From Eriocheir sinensis (Eukaryota > Arthropoda > Malacostraca > Decapoda > Varunidae), in the NCBI RefSeq assembly GCF_024679095.1, contig NC_066517.1, positions 16,751,105-16,815,104 of the forward strand: a stretch of 64,000 nucleotides of DNA, read 5' to 3'. Position 1 is the stretch's first letter, and each line of letters opens with the position of its first letter. A program made the position numbers and the translations under genes. Shown in pieces: positions 1-43,775 of the stretch. The notes beneath the pieces were generated by a model that saw only the letters and a program-made list of their open reading frames with translations, did no database searches and was not told the DNA's origin.

Positions 1-464
1 TCACTGAAGGAGAAAGAGGAGAGCAGAAGAGAAAAGAGGAGAAAAATAAAAGGAATAAAAGAAGCAGGAAAGGAAGAAGGAAAAAAGAATTGCTACTGTG
101 CTGTGTTTGTGTGTTTTTGGTGTTTTATTATTCCCTCCTCCTCCTCCTCCTCCTCCTCCTCCTCGTCGTCCTCCAAGTCGTATTGCTTTAATGCTTTCGT
201 CCTTCATGTTCATTTATCTTCATCATCTTTTATTTAATTTTTTTTTATTATTCTACATTAAATCTTTCATCTTTTTTTTCTACATCCAAATTACCCTTTT
301 CCCTTTTTATTACACATCTACCTTCTACTTGTACTACTACTACTACTACTACTACTATTACTACAACTACTACTACTACTACTACTGCTACTACTACTAC
401 AGCATCGTCCTCGTGATCTTCGTGTCCTCGAACTTTCAGCTTACTTTTTATTGACGTGTGTGTG
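1..464. repeat. Low-complexity stretch: purine-rich start, (CCT)n and (CTA)n
   Basis: Purine-rich to about 90, a (CCT)n run near 134-166, T-rich sequence, then (CTA)n near 328-398. No coding signal on either strand. Confidence 0.7.
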
Positions 465-1645
465 GATTTACATAGATTTACATAGAAAATCAGACCACAC
501 AGACCCCATGGTCCAGACTTGGTGGTCTGTCCTTAAACCTAAGTGATTTTACATTAATCAGAAGACTCCAAAACGTTGCATTTCTACTCTAGTTGATATT
601 AAGTTGAAGGAAGTGACGGTCGAGCTTATTTTTGAAGGAGTCAATCGTGTTACACTGGACCACTGATGGTGGAAGCTTATTCCATTCTCGCACTACAACG
701 TTGGTGAAGAAAAATTTGGTGCAATCTGAATTTACTTGTCTACATCTGAGTTTTACGCCATTGTTCCTCGTGCGCAAAGTGTCATCGATCATAAACAATA
801 TTGATCTGTCTACATTCGTGAAACCATTAAGTATTTTAAAACATTCGATCAATTTTCCTCGGAGGCGACGTTTCTCAAGAGAGAACATGTTAAGGATAGA
901 AAGCCTTTCTTCGTAGGATTTGTTGCGCAAGGAAGGGATCATTTTCGTTGCCCGACGCTGAACACCTTCTAATTTAGCAATATCCTTTGCATGGTGGGGG
1001 GACCAAAACTGTACCGCATATTCCAAGTGGGGTCTGACTAAACTGTTGTAGAGCGAGTATTACATCTTTATTCTTGAATACAAAGTTTCTTTTAATGAAG
1101 CCCAACATTCTGTTCGCTTTATTTGCTGCATCGATGCATTGCTGTGAGAATTTGAGGTTTGACGCGATTTTGACCCCAAGTCTTTGACGCATTGAACGCT
1201 TTTGAGTTTAACGCCGCGCATTTCGTATTCGAACTTCTTATTCCTCGTTCCAACTTGAAGGACCTGGCACTTGTCTACGTTAAAGGGCATCTCCCATCTA
1301 TCCGACCAAGCTGAAATTTTGTGCAAATCCTCTTGGAGGCTTTGCCTGTCTTCGTCAGTGAGAACCGAGTTACCAATCTTTGTGTCGTCTGCAAATTTAC
1401 TAATGCGGTTATTGAGTCCAACATCCACGTCGTTGATGTAAATAATGAAGAGCACTGGGCCAAGGACCGAGCCCTGAGGGACGCCACTAGTGACAGGCGC
1501 CCACTCTGAGTTAAATCCGTCAATCACTACTCTTTGTTGTCTGTTGCTCAACCAATTCGCGATCCATTGGTTTACTTGACCGTCAATACCTATTTGCTTT
1601 AATTTGTAAAGTAATTTATGATGCGGGACTTTATCAAACGCTTTT
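465..1645 (-). pseudogene. 5'-truncated LINE (CR1/Jockey-like) reverse transcriptase fragment
   Basis: Minus-strand reading gives KAFDKVPHHKLL, SGVPQGSVLGPVLFIIYIND, the RT active-site FADDTK, and a C-terminal domain (HLEYAVQFWSPHHAKDIAKL, VVREWNKLPPSV, SFKNKLDRH). The open frame shifts near 1176 and again near 1045, and everything upstream of RT motif 2 is missing, so the copy is dead. The 3' tail (465-590) ends with repeated TTTACATAG (plus-strand view), a typical short 3' terminal repeat. Family-level assignment is from motifs only. Confidence 0.88.
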
Positions 1646-1693
1646 TAGAGAGTGATCGACGGGCGAGGAGAGCTTTAAGTGATCATTCTATTT

Positions 1694-1739
<46 letters not shown>

Positions 1740-3164
1740 ATGACTCATTCCTAGAGAGGTGGAGTGGTGTGGGAAGGGGAAGAGAGGAGGAGGAAGAGAG
1801 AAGGGGAGGGGAATGGAGGAAGGGAAGGGGAGAGAGAACGAGGAAGGGAAGGGAAGGGAAGGGGTGGCGGTGATGGTGGTGGTTGTGGTCGATAGCTACT
1901 GACCTTGTGGAGTTTGGAGGAGTCGTGTGTGGTTGTTATGGTTGTTATTGGTGGTGGTGGTGGTGATGACGGTGGTGGTGGTCATAAGGGTAATAGTTGT
2001 AAAAAAAATTGTTTTTGTCGAATTTTACTTCATGCAAATATCAACAACAACAACAACTACCAATACTGATAACACACCGTTCAGTTTGCCAGCAGTAGTA
2101 GCAGCAATAGCAGTAGAAGTAGTAGTAGTAGTAGTAGAGGTAGTAGTAGTAGAGGTAGTAGTAGTAGAGGTAGTAGTAGTAGTAGTAGTAGTAGTAGTCG
2201 TAGTCTTTCCTTTTCTTGTAAATCTTCTGTGACAATTTTTTTTTTCATCCATTTTTTATTCTTCCCTTCATATGTTCTTTTTTGCATTATTTATTTTTGC
2301 TTTCCTTCTGTTCCTTTTTATTTTTCTTGACAACAGTAACAGTAGTAGTAGCACCGGTCCACCACCACCACCACCACCAGTAGTAACCAGTATCAAAGAA
2401 TTCATTATCTCACGTGAACTTCGGCTTACTCGTAGCTGCACACCTGTATGGATTATTAATTAGCGCCACACACAGGTGCTCGGTGTCACTCATTACTTGA
2501 TAGTGCGGCTGATTAGTTAATTAAGGTGGCCTGTGTATTGTGGCTGAACATTGTGCACTGACGCTAGGGTGTATTTTAATGAGATGATATGGAGGTGTTA
2601 TTATTATTGCTATTATTATTATTATCATCATCATTACTACAACTACTACTACCATTACTATTGCTACTACTACTACTTTTGTTCTTGTTTATTCTCTAGC
2701 TGAAGTAGTAGTAGTAGTTACTGTTGTAGTAGAAAGAAAAATGATGAGGTATAGAGAGGATGTAAGAGGTTGAGGGAAGATGTAGGGGGTTGTAGGGGTG
2801 GGGTTGGGGGTAGAGAGTATAAGATGGGTGTACGGGAATGTAGGGAGGGTGTCAGGGTGTGGAGTGGGGGTAGAGAGTATAGGATGGATGTACGGGGATG
2901 CAGGGACGGTGTAAGGCGGTTTGAAGTGGTATAGGGAGGTATCAAGCGCGGTCCAGTCAGGTCAGGTAACTGGGGACACTTGCGGAAGAGGAGGAGGAGG
3001 AGGAGGAAGATGAGGACGGAGTATCAGTTATCTCCCTCGTTAACTTCTCTTCTGCTCCTCCTCCTCCTCCTCCTTCTTCTCCTTTATCATCTTCTCCCTC
3101 ATAACTTTCTTCTATTTAATATTTTTTCTCATTAATGTTTCTTGTTTTCATTTTTTCGTTGCAG
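1646..3164. repeat. Microsatellite-rich stretch upstream of the first visible PASK exon
   Basis: (GA)n at 1697-1738; purine-rich GGAAG repeats to 1870; (GTA)n at 2113-2200; trinucleotide tracts at 2600-2720; a degenerate 60-80 bp GGATGTA-type repeat at 2750-2940; (GAG)n near 2985-3010. 2400-2580 is non-repetitive without an evident exon. The missing 5' PASK exon was looked for here and not found. Confidence 0.6.
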
Positions 3165-34665
<31,501 letters not shown>

Positions 34666-35573
34666 TGACTGGTCCCTTCAAGTTGACCTCATTTTGTTCA
34701 CACAGGGTCATACCGCATTATATATTTTTTTTTACAGTAGCATAACGTTCATGATTCCCAACACATTTTTATCAGCCTCCCATTATCTTGTTGCTTCTGT
34801 CCTTATTCTTGTATTGTATATATTTTTATTCACAAATTGAAAATGTTCATCTCTGCTTTGACTGAGAATCCAGCCATTATTTTTGTATGGGAGTTGAGAC
34901 ACTGTCATAGTATACATGTTCTTATCAGGAGGAGCCTGGAGGAGGGGGAGACCTAGGTACTTTTAAAGGAGGAGCAGAGAGGAGGGTGATCTGAGCCCGG
35001 CAAAGACTACGGGACTATGACGTTGCCTTTTTTACTTAGAAGAATTGTCAGGGATGCTATTTTGTTTCCTTCCATTTGTTCCCTTTTAGTTTCTACGGGG
35101 CAACATGTACGTAGAGATCTCCATCACGAGTCTTGGCTTTCAACTCACCCGCATGAGTCACCAAATACCATGAAACATAATAGTATGCCACGTATGTATA
35201 CTCGGAGGGTACATTAAGCTGTGTATGTGTATAGTCTGAACCTAATGAGTCAGTGGATGAGTGAGTGGTCATTGTCATCATCACAAATGTTTTTAAGTTG
35301 TTCAAAATGCAGTGCCACAAACTTAGTAATAATCGTATACTTACAAACTACTAACGTGTATCCCTAGCGAGGAGACTCCATAGACTTATCACTGGAGGCT
35401 TTGACAAAGAAGCCTTGCATACATATACTCTAGTTTTCCAGCCTTTGTGTAGGTGCAATTCTCATTAAGCAACATTTATATAGCGTTAAGAGGAAGAGTA
35501 ACAATCTCAGTGTGCATGCAAGGTCACACACACACCACAAGGCCTCACTGTATGCCTCACCGTAACCCCAACA
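34666..35573 (+). other. PASK 3' UTR / 3' flank
   Basis: Non-repetitive sequence after the TAG. No AATAAA or ATTAAA seen up to about 36500, so the cleavage site is undetermined; a weak TATAAA-type variant lies at 35702. ATTTT/TTTAT-rich stretches occur at 34800-34830. Confidence 0.5.
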
Positions 35574-35868
35574 CAGCGTTTCTTAGTCTTTGAGCTTAAC
35601 GCCTCCTTGAACGTTGGCGCTCATGTCCCTGTATCCTTTGAAGTCATGTTTTTAAAAGTTCCTCAGTGCCCCTCTCATTTGTGATAGATTCATAAAGATA
35701 ATATAAAACTTGTGGATGGTTTACTTAATTCTGTGTAGATGTAAGGCATAAAAAGCATCATTAACAAAATTGATAAGGAATTGGTTGTTTGTTGAGAAAG
35801 GTCACTTCTTAAACCCATTCCCAGTGCTGCCAAAACTTGATCTTGGTCCCGAAAGCTAAGAAACGCTG
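35574..35868. mobile_element. hAT-type MITE with 13-bp TIRs and 8-bp TSD
   Basis: Ends CAGCGTTTCTTAG and CTAAGAAACGCTG are perfect inverted repeats. Flanks CCCCAACA (35566-35573) and CCCTAACA (35869-35876) are an 8-bp duplication with one mismatch. 295 bp, no transposase. It lies about 900 bp after the PASK stop and may be in the 3' UTR. Confidence 0.87.
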
Positions 35869-35876
35869 CCCTAACA

Positions 35877-36317
35877 CAATCACTCACTTTACCCTTCACC
35901 TGTTGCCTTCCCACCCATCACTTCCACTCCCTTACACCTTCCTCCACCCACCCTCACCTTAGCTCCACATCACCTTCACCCACTACCTTACCTTAGCTCT
36001 CTCTCACCTCACTCACATCTTCCCCTCACCCACCCCCACCTTAATTAGCTCTCTCTCACCTCACTCACATCTTCCCCTCACCCACCCCCACCTTACCCCT
36101 CTCTCACCTCACTCTCACATCTTCCCCTCCTTATCTTTCACCTTCCCACCCACCATCACCCTAACACCTTCCTCTACCCACCACCCCCACATTAACTCTC
36201 TCACCTTCCCACTCACCACCTTCACCTTAGCTATCTCACCTACCCACCCATCCACCATCACCTCCTACCCCGCCCACCAACCCACTTTAGCTCTCTCACT
36301 GCCCCTTCGTGCCAGCA
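35877..36317. repeat. Degenerate CACCTCACTCACATCTTCCC repeat
   Basis: C/A/T-rich units of about 40-50 bp (CTCACCTCACTCACATCTTC, CCTCACCCACCCCCACCTTA) recur to about 36310. Not coding. Confidence 0.7.
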
Positions 36318-36369
36318 GAGCCACGGCCGCTACCTTGCCAGCCCAGCAGCCCCGCACACCCTTCACACA
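36318..36369 (+). other. Exon-like 52-nt segment, unassigned
   Basis: A pyrimidine-rich tract and GTGCCAGCAG precede AGCCACGGCCGCTACC...CACACAG, followed by GTAGCCGC. It is GC-richer than its surroundings and open in one frame (SHGRYLASPAAPHTL). It has no homology I recognise and no partner exon, and lies downstream of the PASK stop. Confidence 0.15.
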
Positions 36370-36399
36370 GGTAGCCGCAAGAATGAGTAAGCTGGTCAT

Positions 36400-36611
36400 G
36401 CAACCTCTGTCTCTGTTAGGTCACTGTTTTATTTTTGTGTGTGTGTGAGCTGGGAGGTCAACAAACAATGATAATGCAAACTCTCGTACAATTTTGTGTA
36501 GCGATAGGAAGAGCACGCGCTGTATCCTTGCAAGGCTCTCATGTTTTATTTTTATTTATTTATTATTTTTTTTTATGCTGAAGGGAAGGCCGTTTTGCTT
36601 TTTTTTTTTAA

Positions 36612-36666
<55 letters not shown>

Positions 36667-37500
36667 TCAGGTGTGTATTGATGATTGTTTATGTTGAGGT
36701 CAGGTTCAGGAATGTTTTTAAAAGGCTCGAAATGCTCTCGTGTTTCATTGTTTTTGCTGAAGGGAAGGTCATTTTGCTTTATTTTTTATTATTATTGTTC
36801 CCAGGTATGTATTGATGATGGTTTATGTTCAGGTCAGGTTCAGGAATGTTTTAAAAGGCTTGAATTCCTCTCGCGTTTCGTTGTTTTGCTGCCAGAAAGG
36901 TCGATTTGCTTTTAATTTTTCCCTCAGATGTGTATTGATGGCAGTTCATGTTCAGGTTAGAATCCGGAATGTTTTAAAAGGCATGAATTGGCCTTGTATT
37001 TCTTTGTTGTGCCGAAGGGAAGGTCAATTAGTTTCTATTTTTCTCATCAGGTGTATCGCAGGCGTGTGTTGACGGGTTCTGTTCAGGTTCTCCATGCAAA
37101 TGTTTTTAAAAATGCTCAAATTGCTCTCATGTTTTGTAGTTTTTGTGAAAGAAAAGGTCGTTTCGCTCTTATTTTTCTCGTCAGGTGTGTCGCAGGTGTG
37201 TACTGGACGGGTTATGTTCAGGTCAATTGTGCAAATGTTATAAGGCACAAATTGCTCTCGTATCTTGATTTTGCGATAGGGAAGGTCATTTCGCTTTTAT
37301 TTTTCTCGTCAGCTGAGTCACAGGTGTGTGCTGATGACGGGTTATGTTCAGGTTCATCGTGCAGTTTTTCAAAGGCTCAAATTGCTGCTCTCTTAATTTG
37401 CTCACAGGTTAAGGATTCATGTGTTCACTCCCTTGTACTGGTTATTTTATGTTCCCATTCTGAGGTGTTAAGCTAAGGTGTGGTGTGCTGATTGATTTAG
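36400..37500. repeat. Degenerate 110-130 bp tandem repeat, about 7 copies
   Basis: Units share CAGGTGTGTATTGATG...TTATGTTCAGGTYAGG...AATGTTTTAAAAGGC and GGGAAGGTCATTTTGCTTTT. (ATT)n at 36612-36665. ORFs here are artefacts. Confidence 0.8.
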
Positions 37501-37549
37501 GCCCTATTCTAGCACAGGTTCATTTTTCATACATTGCAAATTAAAGGAT

Positions 37550-38290
37550 AGCATATATTCTTTTATCTTCCTATCACTATCTCTCACCCTCTATATCTGT
37601 CTCCCTATCACCATCACCCTCTTTATGTCTCTCTACCTGTCGCCTTCTCTATAGGAGGAAAAAGGAAAGTGGAAGGGTTGGTGAGCTGTCATGAAGTTCC
37701 CTCCCATATCTCTCCTTTCCTCTCTTCTTTCTTTTTTCTTTCTTCCTTTTTCTTCTTTCATCCTTTCTGTCTTTCCTTCCTTCTTCTTTTCAATCTTATC
37801 TTCCTTTTTTCCTTCCTTCATACCTATCTTCCTTTTCTTTTTCCTCTTCCATATGTCTCCCCCTTCCTTTCTGTCTTTCCTTCCTTTTTCTTTTTAGTCT
37901 ATCCCTTTTCTTTTCTTTTTCCTTCACACATATCCTTTCTTCCTTCCCTTCATTCCTACCTATCTTCCTTTACTTTGTTTTCTTTCACATAACTCCCCTT
38001 CCTTTCCTTCCTTTCTTCTTTCCCTCCTTCTTATCTTTCCTTTTCTTTTCCTTTCACATATCTTTCTTTCCTCTCTTCCTTTCCTTCCTTCCTTCTTTCT
38101 TCCTTTCTATCCGTCTGTTTTCCTTTTTTCCTTCCTTCCTTCATACCTATTTTCCTTCTTATTTTCTTTCACATATCACCCCTCCCTTTCTTCCTTCCTT
38201 CCTTCCTTCCTTCCTTCCTTCCTTCCTTCCTTCTTCCTTTCTATCTATCTGTCTTCCTTTTTTCCTTCCTTCCTTCATACCTATTTTCCT
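37550..38290. repeat. Pyrimidine-rich (CTTC)n block
   Basis: C/T-rich with TTCCTTCCTTCATACCTAT units and a pure (CTTC)n of about 12 units near 38185-38235. Not coding. Confidence 0.85.
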
Positions 38291-39288
38291 TCTTATAATA
38301 CCCAAGGAAAGGAGAAGCTAGTCAGTGTTGCCTTACATACTTTACTATACATACACCGTAGCGATAGACAGACATAGACTATACTTCCTGTCTCTGTCTC
38401 TGTATGTGTGTGTGTGTGTGAGTGTAGTTTGCCTGAGTCACCTGGGCCTCGAGTGATTTTTTTGTTTGTTTGTTTCTCCGTCAGTATACATAAAACACCT
38501 GTATGTATGTTGGTCTTTCTATACATAACATCTTGGTTCGGAGTGTTAATTTTTTTTCTTCTTCGAGCTACACAAAACACCGTTCCTCCTATGCATAATT
38601 TCTGCATTCGGAAAGTTCAGTATTATTTTTTTCTCTGCAATGGTACCGGTATTTTTCTAGTTTATGCCACATGTGTTCAGTTCTGTTCTCCTTTTCTTTT
38701 TTTTTTTTCTTTTTTCTTTTTTTTATGTCTGCTTGGGGTGATGAGTTGTGCTTTGGTCTGTCTTGTCAGCGAGGGAGTGACACTTTTTTTTCTTTCTTTT
38801 TCTTTTTTTTTCTGTGGTGCTTTTTTTTTTTCAACATTCCAAACAAGATTGTGTCGCGGTACAAATTATGGTTTAAGTTGCTTCTTGCCATCTTGAAATG
38901 ATATTGTTTTATTATTTTTATTATTATTATCTCAATATTTTTATAAGATAGAGGCATTTTTACATATGTACATAATAATTCTTTTAGTTTCATTACTTTT
39001 ATTGCATGAGAAGTGGAGTTTTCTGCATTTTTTACTCTTAGTGATATTGAATGTGTCTGCATTTTGTATTTGTGTGGCCATTTTCCATTATTTGTAATTG
39101 AACAAAAGCTGCACCTTCCACACCAACACCAACAGGCAGGTAACTTATGCAATCACAGTCAGACCCAACAATCAGCCACCACAAGACAGGTGAATCTCCT
39201 ACTTCCTAAAGAGGGTGAAGATTTATTGCTATATACACGTATTTCGGTGAGGGTCCAGCATTTCTCAGAGCTGTGGCGCTGAATCATG

Positions 39289-39322
<34 letters not shown>

Positions 39323-39727
39323 GAATAGCAGTGGAAGAGAACACGAATTTAAGTTGAAGAAGCGTAAATGTAAAAAAACGATCAATACATTTAAGGGGGA
39401 AATTTATGAGTTGAAGGATAAATTTGATAGATGTGGAATATATGGGCAGGGCAATAGGAGAGTGACTTGAGTCTTGTAAGGTGCAACTAGATAAACACAC
39501 ACACACACACACGCACAGGTGATACATTCCGCAGGTAACTCTCATACCTGTGTGTCGAGGCAGGTGTTAGGGCAATCATTAACAACCACCACAACTACTA
39601 CTATTACTACCACTAATATTACTGCTACTACGTACTACACTTATACCCACAAAGAGGTGATGTTACAGGACGTGATATATTAGAACTGTATTTAGGCGTT
39701 TCTGATATAACAAGTGTATTTATTATC

Positions 39728-39770
<43 letters not shown>

Positions 39771-39920
39771 GTCAGATGAAAAAGCTGTTGAAGAAGCTGA
39801 GTTTTCATAGTATATTATAAGAATAGTTTTCATAATGCTCGTCACTCCACAGAAATAAAGACAAAGATTTAGAAAAAAAAATATTCATACCGTGTCTTGT
39901 TTTCCTGGAAGTGTGGGAGG

Positions 39921-39957
<37 letters not shown>

Positions 39958-40400
39958 CAAGTGCACCCTTTTTTTATTCTTTCAGTTCTTTCTTCCTTCC
40001 TTTCTTTCTTGACTTGTTATCTGGCGGCAGGATTTTGTTTTATTTTGTTTTCCTTTCCTTTTGCATATGTCTTGAATGTTTAATTGTGCGGAGGTTCGGT
40101 TTTTCTTCCTTCCTTCCTTCCTCTCGCTCTTGTCTTGTAACCTGGTGGCATTATTTTTTGTTTTGTTTTGTTGTTTTGTTTCCTCCTGCATATGACTTGA
40201 ATGATTGTTGTGCGGACGTCCGATTTTTCTTCTTCCTTCCTTCCTCTCGTTCTTGTCTTGTAAACCGGTGGCATTATTTTTTTGTTTTGTTTTGTTGTTT
40301 CCTCCTGAATATGACTTGAATGTTTGGTGCGTGCGTCAGGTTCTCATAACAACAGAGTGAGTGGACGAAGTGAGTTCATTGGAGACGTGAATCGATAACA
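38291..40400. other. Intergenic sequence with microsatellites and a LINE-like scrap
   Basis: (GT)n 38405; (CA)n 39288-39320 and 39493-39512; (TTA)n 39733-39770; (GA)n 39922-39955; a 120-bp repeat at 39990-40320 (CGCTCTTGTCTTGTAACCTG). 39330-39470 gives FKLKKRKCKKTINTFKGEIY, a degraded LINE C-terminus type reading. No gene seen. Confidence 0.6.
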
Positions 40401-40427
40401 AACTACGTCTAATATGCACTACTATTT

Positions 40428-40462
<35 letters not shown>

Positions 40463-40970
40463 GTTAATTATAATGCTTCCATCAATATTACTGCTATAAA
40501 TACTACTACTATTTCTATATTTTCTCTATTTAATTTCCTCCTTCCTTCATCTTTTCCTCCTCCTCCACTTTTCATTGTCTTTTTCCTCCTCCTGTTTCTT
40601 CTACACTTCCTTTTCCCTTTCGTCTTCGTCTCTTTCACCTCCTCCACTACTACTACTACTACTACTACTATTAACTCTTCCATTCCATTTCCTCCTTCAC
40701 TTCTTGTCCATCTCCTCCACTTCCTTTTCCTTCTTTTCCTCCTCCTCCACTTTCTTGTCTTCCGCCTCCTCCAATTTCTCGTTCCACACTTCTTTCTATT
40801 TCTATTTCTCCTTCGTTTATTATTCTTCCTCCACCTTCCCCAATTTCTCCCACACTTCCATTTCCCCCTTCGTTTTTCCTCCCTCCTCCTCCAACTTCTC
40901 CTTTACACTTCTTTCTATTACTATTTCCCCTTTGTTTCTTCTCCCTCCTCTTCCACCACCACCACCACTA

Positions 40971-41006
<36 letters not shown>

Positions 41007-42911
41007 TCATCCAATACCGCTATTCGTATCACTACCACCTGCCATTATTTCCTCCCCTCGCCCATTGTTCTTACCTATAATAGAGGGAAGAAGGGGAGCA
41101 GGAGGAGGAGGAGGAGGAAGGGGAGGGCAGTGGAGTGGTTTGGTGAGCTACGATTAAGTTCCCTTCCTTTCTCCCCTTTCCTCTGCCTCCCTCCTCCTTC
41201 CTTCCTTTCCTACTTATTTATCTTCCTTTAATTCCTTCATTCATCTTCCTTATTTCCTTATTTTTCGTGTTCTTCCTTCCTTTCTCCTTTCTCCTCTTCA
41301 TTCATATCTTCCTGTCTTCCTTTCTTCCATCCTACCTATCTTCCTTTTTTTTCGTTTGTTTTCCTTCCTTTTCTGCGTCTCTTCCTTCCTTCCTTTCTTC
41401 CTCGCGTTGTTTATCTTTTTTCTTCGTTCATTTCTTCATTTCTTTTTACTCTTCTTCCTTTCTTACATTCTTCCTTCCTCTTTCGCTTCTAATGTCTGTT
41501 CTCACTTTCTCCCCTTCCTCCTCCTCCTCCTCCTCCATTCCTTCTCTTCCCTTCTTCCTTCATACATTTTCTACCTTTCTTCCTTCCTCCTTTCTATCCT
41601 CCCATTTTCCTTCCTTCTTCCTTCTCTTCTTGCATTCTTCCTTCCTCCTTCCTTCTGTCTGTTTTCACCTCTCGCCCTTCTTCCTCCTCCTCCTCCATAT
41701 TCCTTCTCTCTTCCTTTCGTTTTCTTTCTCATTTCTTTCCTTTCATCTTCCTTCTTTCCTTTGCATTATTCCTTCCATCCTCTTTCGCTTCTGTCTGTCC
41801 TTATTTCCTCCCCTTCCTCCTTTTCTTCTTCCTCCTCCTCCATCTTCCTTCTTTTCCTTTCTTCCTTCCTTTCTCTCGCTTCTAATGTCTGTCCTCACTT
41901 CCTCCCCTTTCTCCTTTTCTTCTTCCTCTTCCTCCTTTCTTCTCTTCCATCTTCCTTCTCTTCCTTTCTTCCTTCCTTTCTCTCGCTTCTAATGTCTGTT
42001 CTCACGTCCTTCCTTTCCTCTTCCTCCTCCTTCTGCTTCCCTCTCTTCCTTTCTCCCTTCTTTCTTTCCTCCGATTTTCCTTCTTTCCTTCGCATTCTTC
42101 CTTCCTCCCTCTCGCTTCTAATGCCTGTCCTCACTTCCTCCCCCTCCTCCTCCTCCTCCTCCTCCTCCCTTAACCGCCTTGCCTTTTTCTGTCCCTTACT
42201 AACTTCACCTTAATTTAACTTCCTTCATTAACTCCTTACCTTACCATCTTCCTCCCATTCCCTCCTTCCTCACCTCCTTCCCTCCCTCTCCTTCCCCCTT
42301 TCTTCCTCCTCGCCTTACTTGAGATCTGGAATATTCATGTTTGGGAGGAGGAGGAGGAGGAGGAAGAGGGTGGGACTATATTGATAACCTGTCGTCCCCT
42401 TACCTTCTTCTTCCTCCTCCTCCTCCTCCTCCTCCTCCATCTTCATCTCTTCCTTACGTCACAATATCTCCACCTTCTTCCTCGTTTTCCAGTTTCATAC
42501 CCTTTTTTTTGTACTTTCTCTCACCTCCTCCTCCTCCTCCTCCTCCTCCTCCTTTGTCTTCCTCTTCTCTTCGTATTTTCTTCATCCTCTTCATCATCTT
42601 CCTCAACCACATCCAAGACCTCTTACTCCTCCTCCTCCTCCTCCTCCCTTTTTTCCTCGTCTCCCTCTCACCTCCGTTTCCCTTTCTGACGTAACCTAAT
42701 CTATAGACAGCCCAGTTCTCCTTTGTATGAAACCGTAATAGCTTTTTTTTTCCTTATAGCTTTTCCTTTCGTCCAATTCCCGCCATATCAACACCTCCTC
42801 CTCCTCCTCTTCCTCTTTCTCTCACTCGTTCTCTGTCTCTGTCTCTCTTCATCTTCTCCTGTTCCTCCTTTTTATCTTCTTCATCAGACATCACCTCTTC
42901 CTCTTACTATT

Positions 42912-42986
<75 letters not shown>

Positions 42987-43705
42987 TCTCCTCCTTCACT
43001 GACATCAGTATTTTCATCCCCTCCCTTTTTATCTTTATCTTTATGTATTCTTTCTTTCTTTTCTCTTTGTCTTTTTTTCTTTTTCTCGTGTTCGCTATTC
43101 TCTTTCCTTCTTTCATTCTGTTTTCCTTCTTTCCTTCACCCTATCTACTGTATCCTCTTCTTTTCCTCCTCCGCTTCCTTTTCTCTCCATCTTCTTCCTC
43201 CTCCATCACTTCCATTGCGAATTCCTCCTCCTCCTCCTCCTCCTCCATTCCTGACATCACTCTCATCTCCATATCTTCCTCGTCTCCTCTCTTCTCATCT
43301 CTTCCATATCCTCTTCCTCCATCACCACCTCCTTCTCCTCCTCTTCCTCCATTCCTGACATCACTTCCATCATCTCCATATCTTTTTCGTCTCCTATCTC
43401 CTCATCTTTTCCATATCCTCTTCCTACATCACCACCTCCTCCCCCTCTTCCTCTTCCTCCATTCCTGACATCACTTCCATCATCTCCATATCTTCCTCTC
43501 CACTCCTCCATCACCACCACCTCTTCCGCCTCCTCCCCCTCCTCCTCCTGTCACGTCACCCGAAGTCTGTCTGGCGGGGCTCCAACACCCACGGAATTGG
43601 TATTGGTGATCGCCGCTGCAAACAAGAGAACATCGGGATAGGGAGGGTGTTGCGACGTTGCCATAAGCCTGTTCTATACCCCCCTACTCCTCCTCTTCCT
43701 CCTCG

Positions 43706-43775
<70 letters not shown>

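Noticed and set aside
589..1645. An intact reverse-transcriptase gene
   Set aside because: Frame breaks near 1176 and 1045 and a missing N-terminal half show it is a dead 5'-truncated copy.
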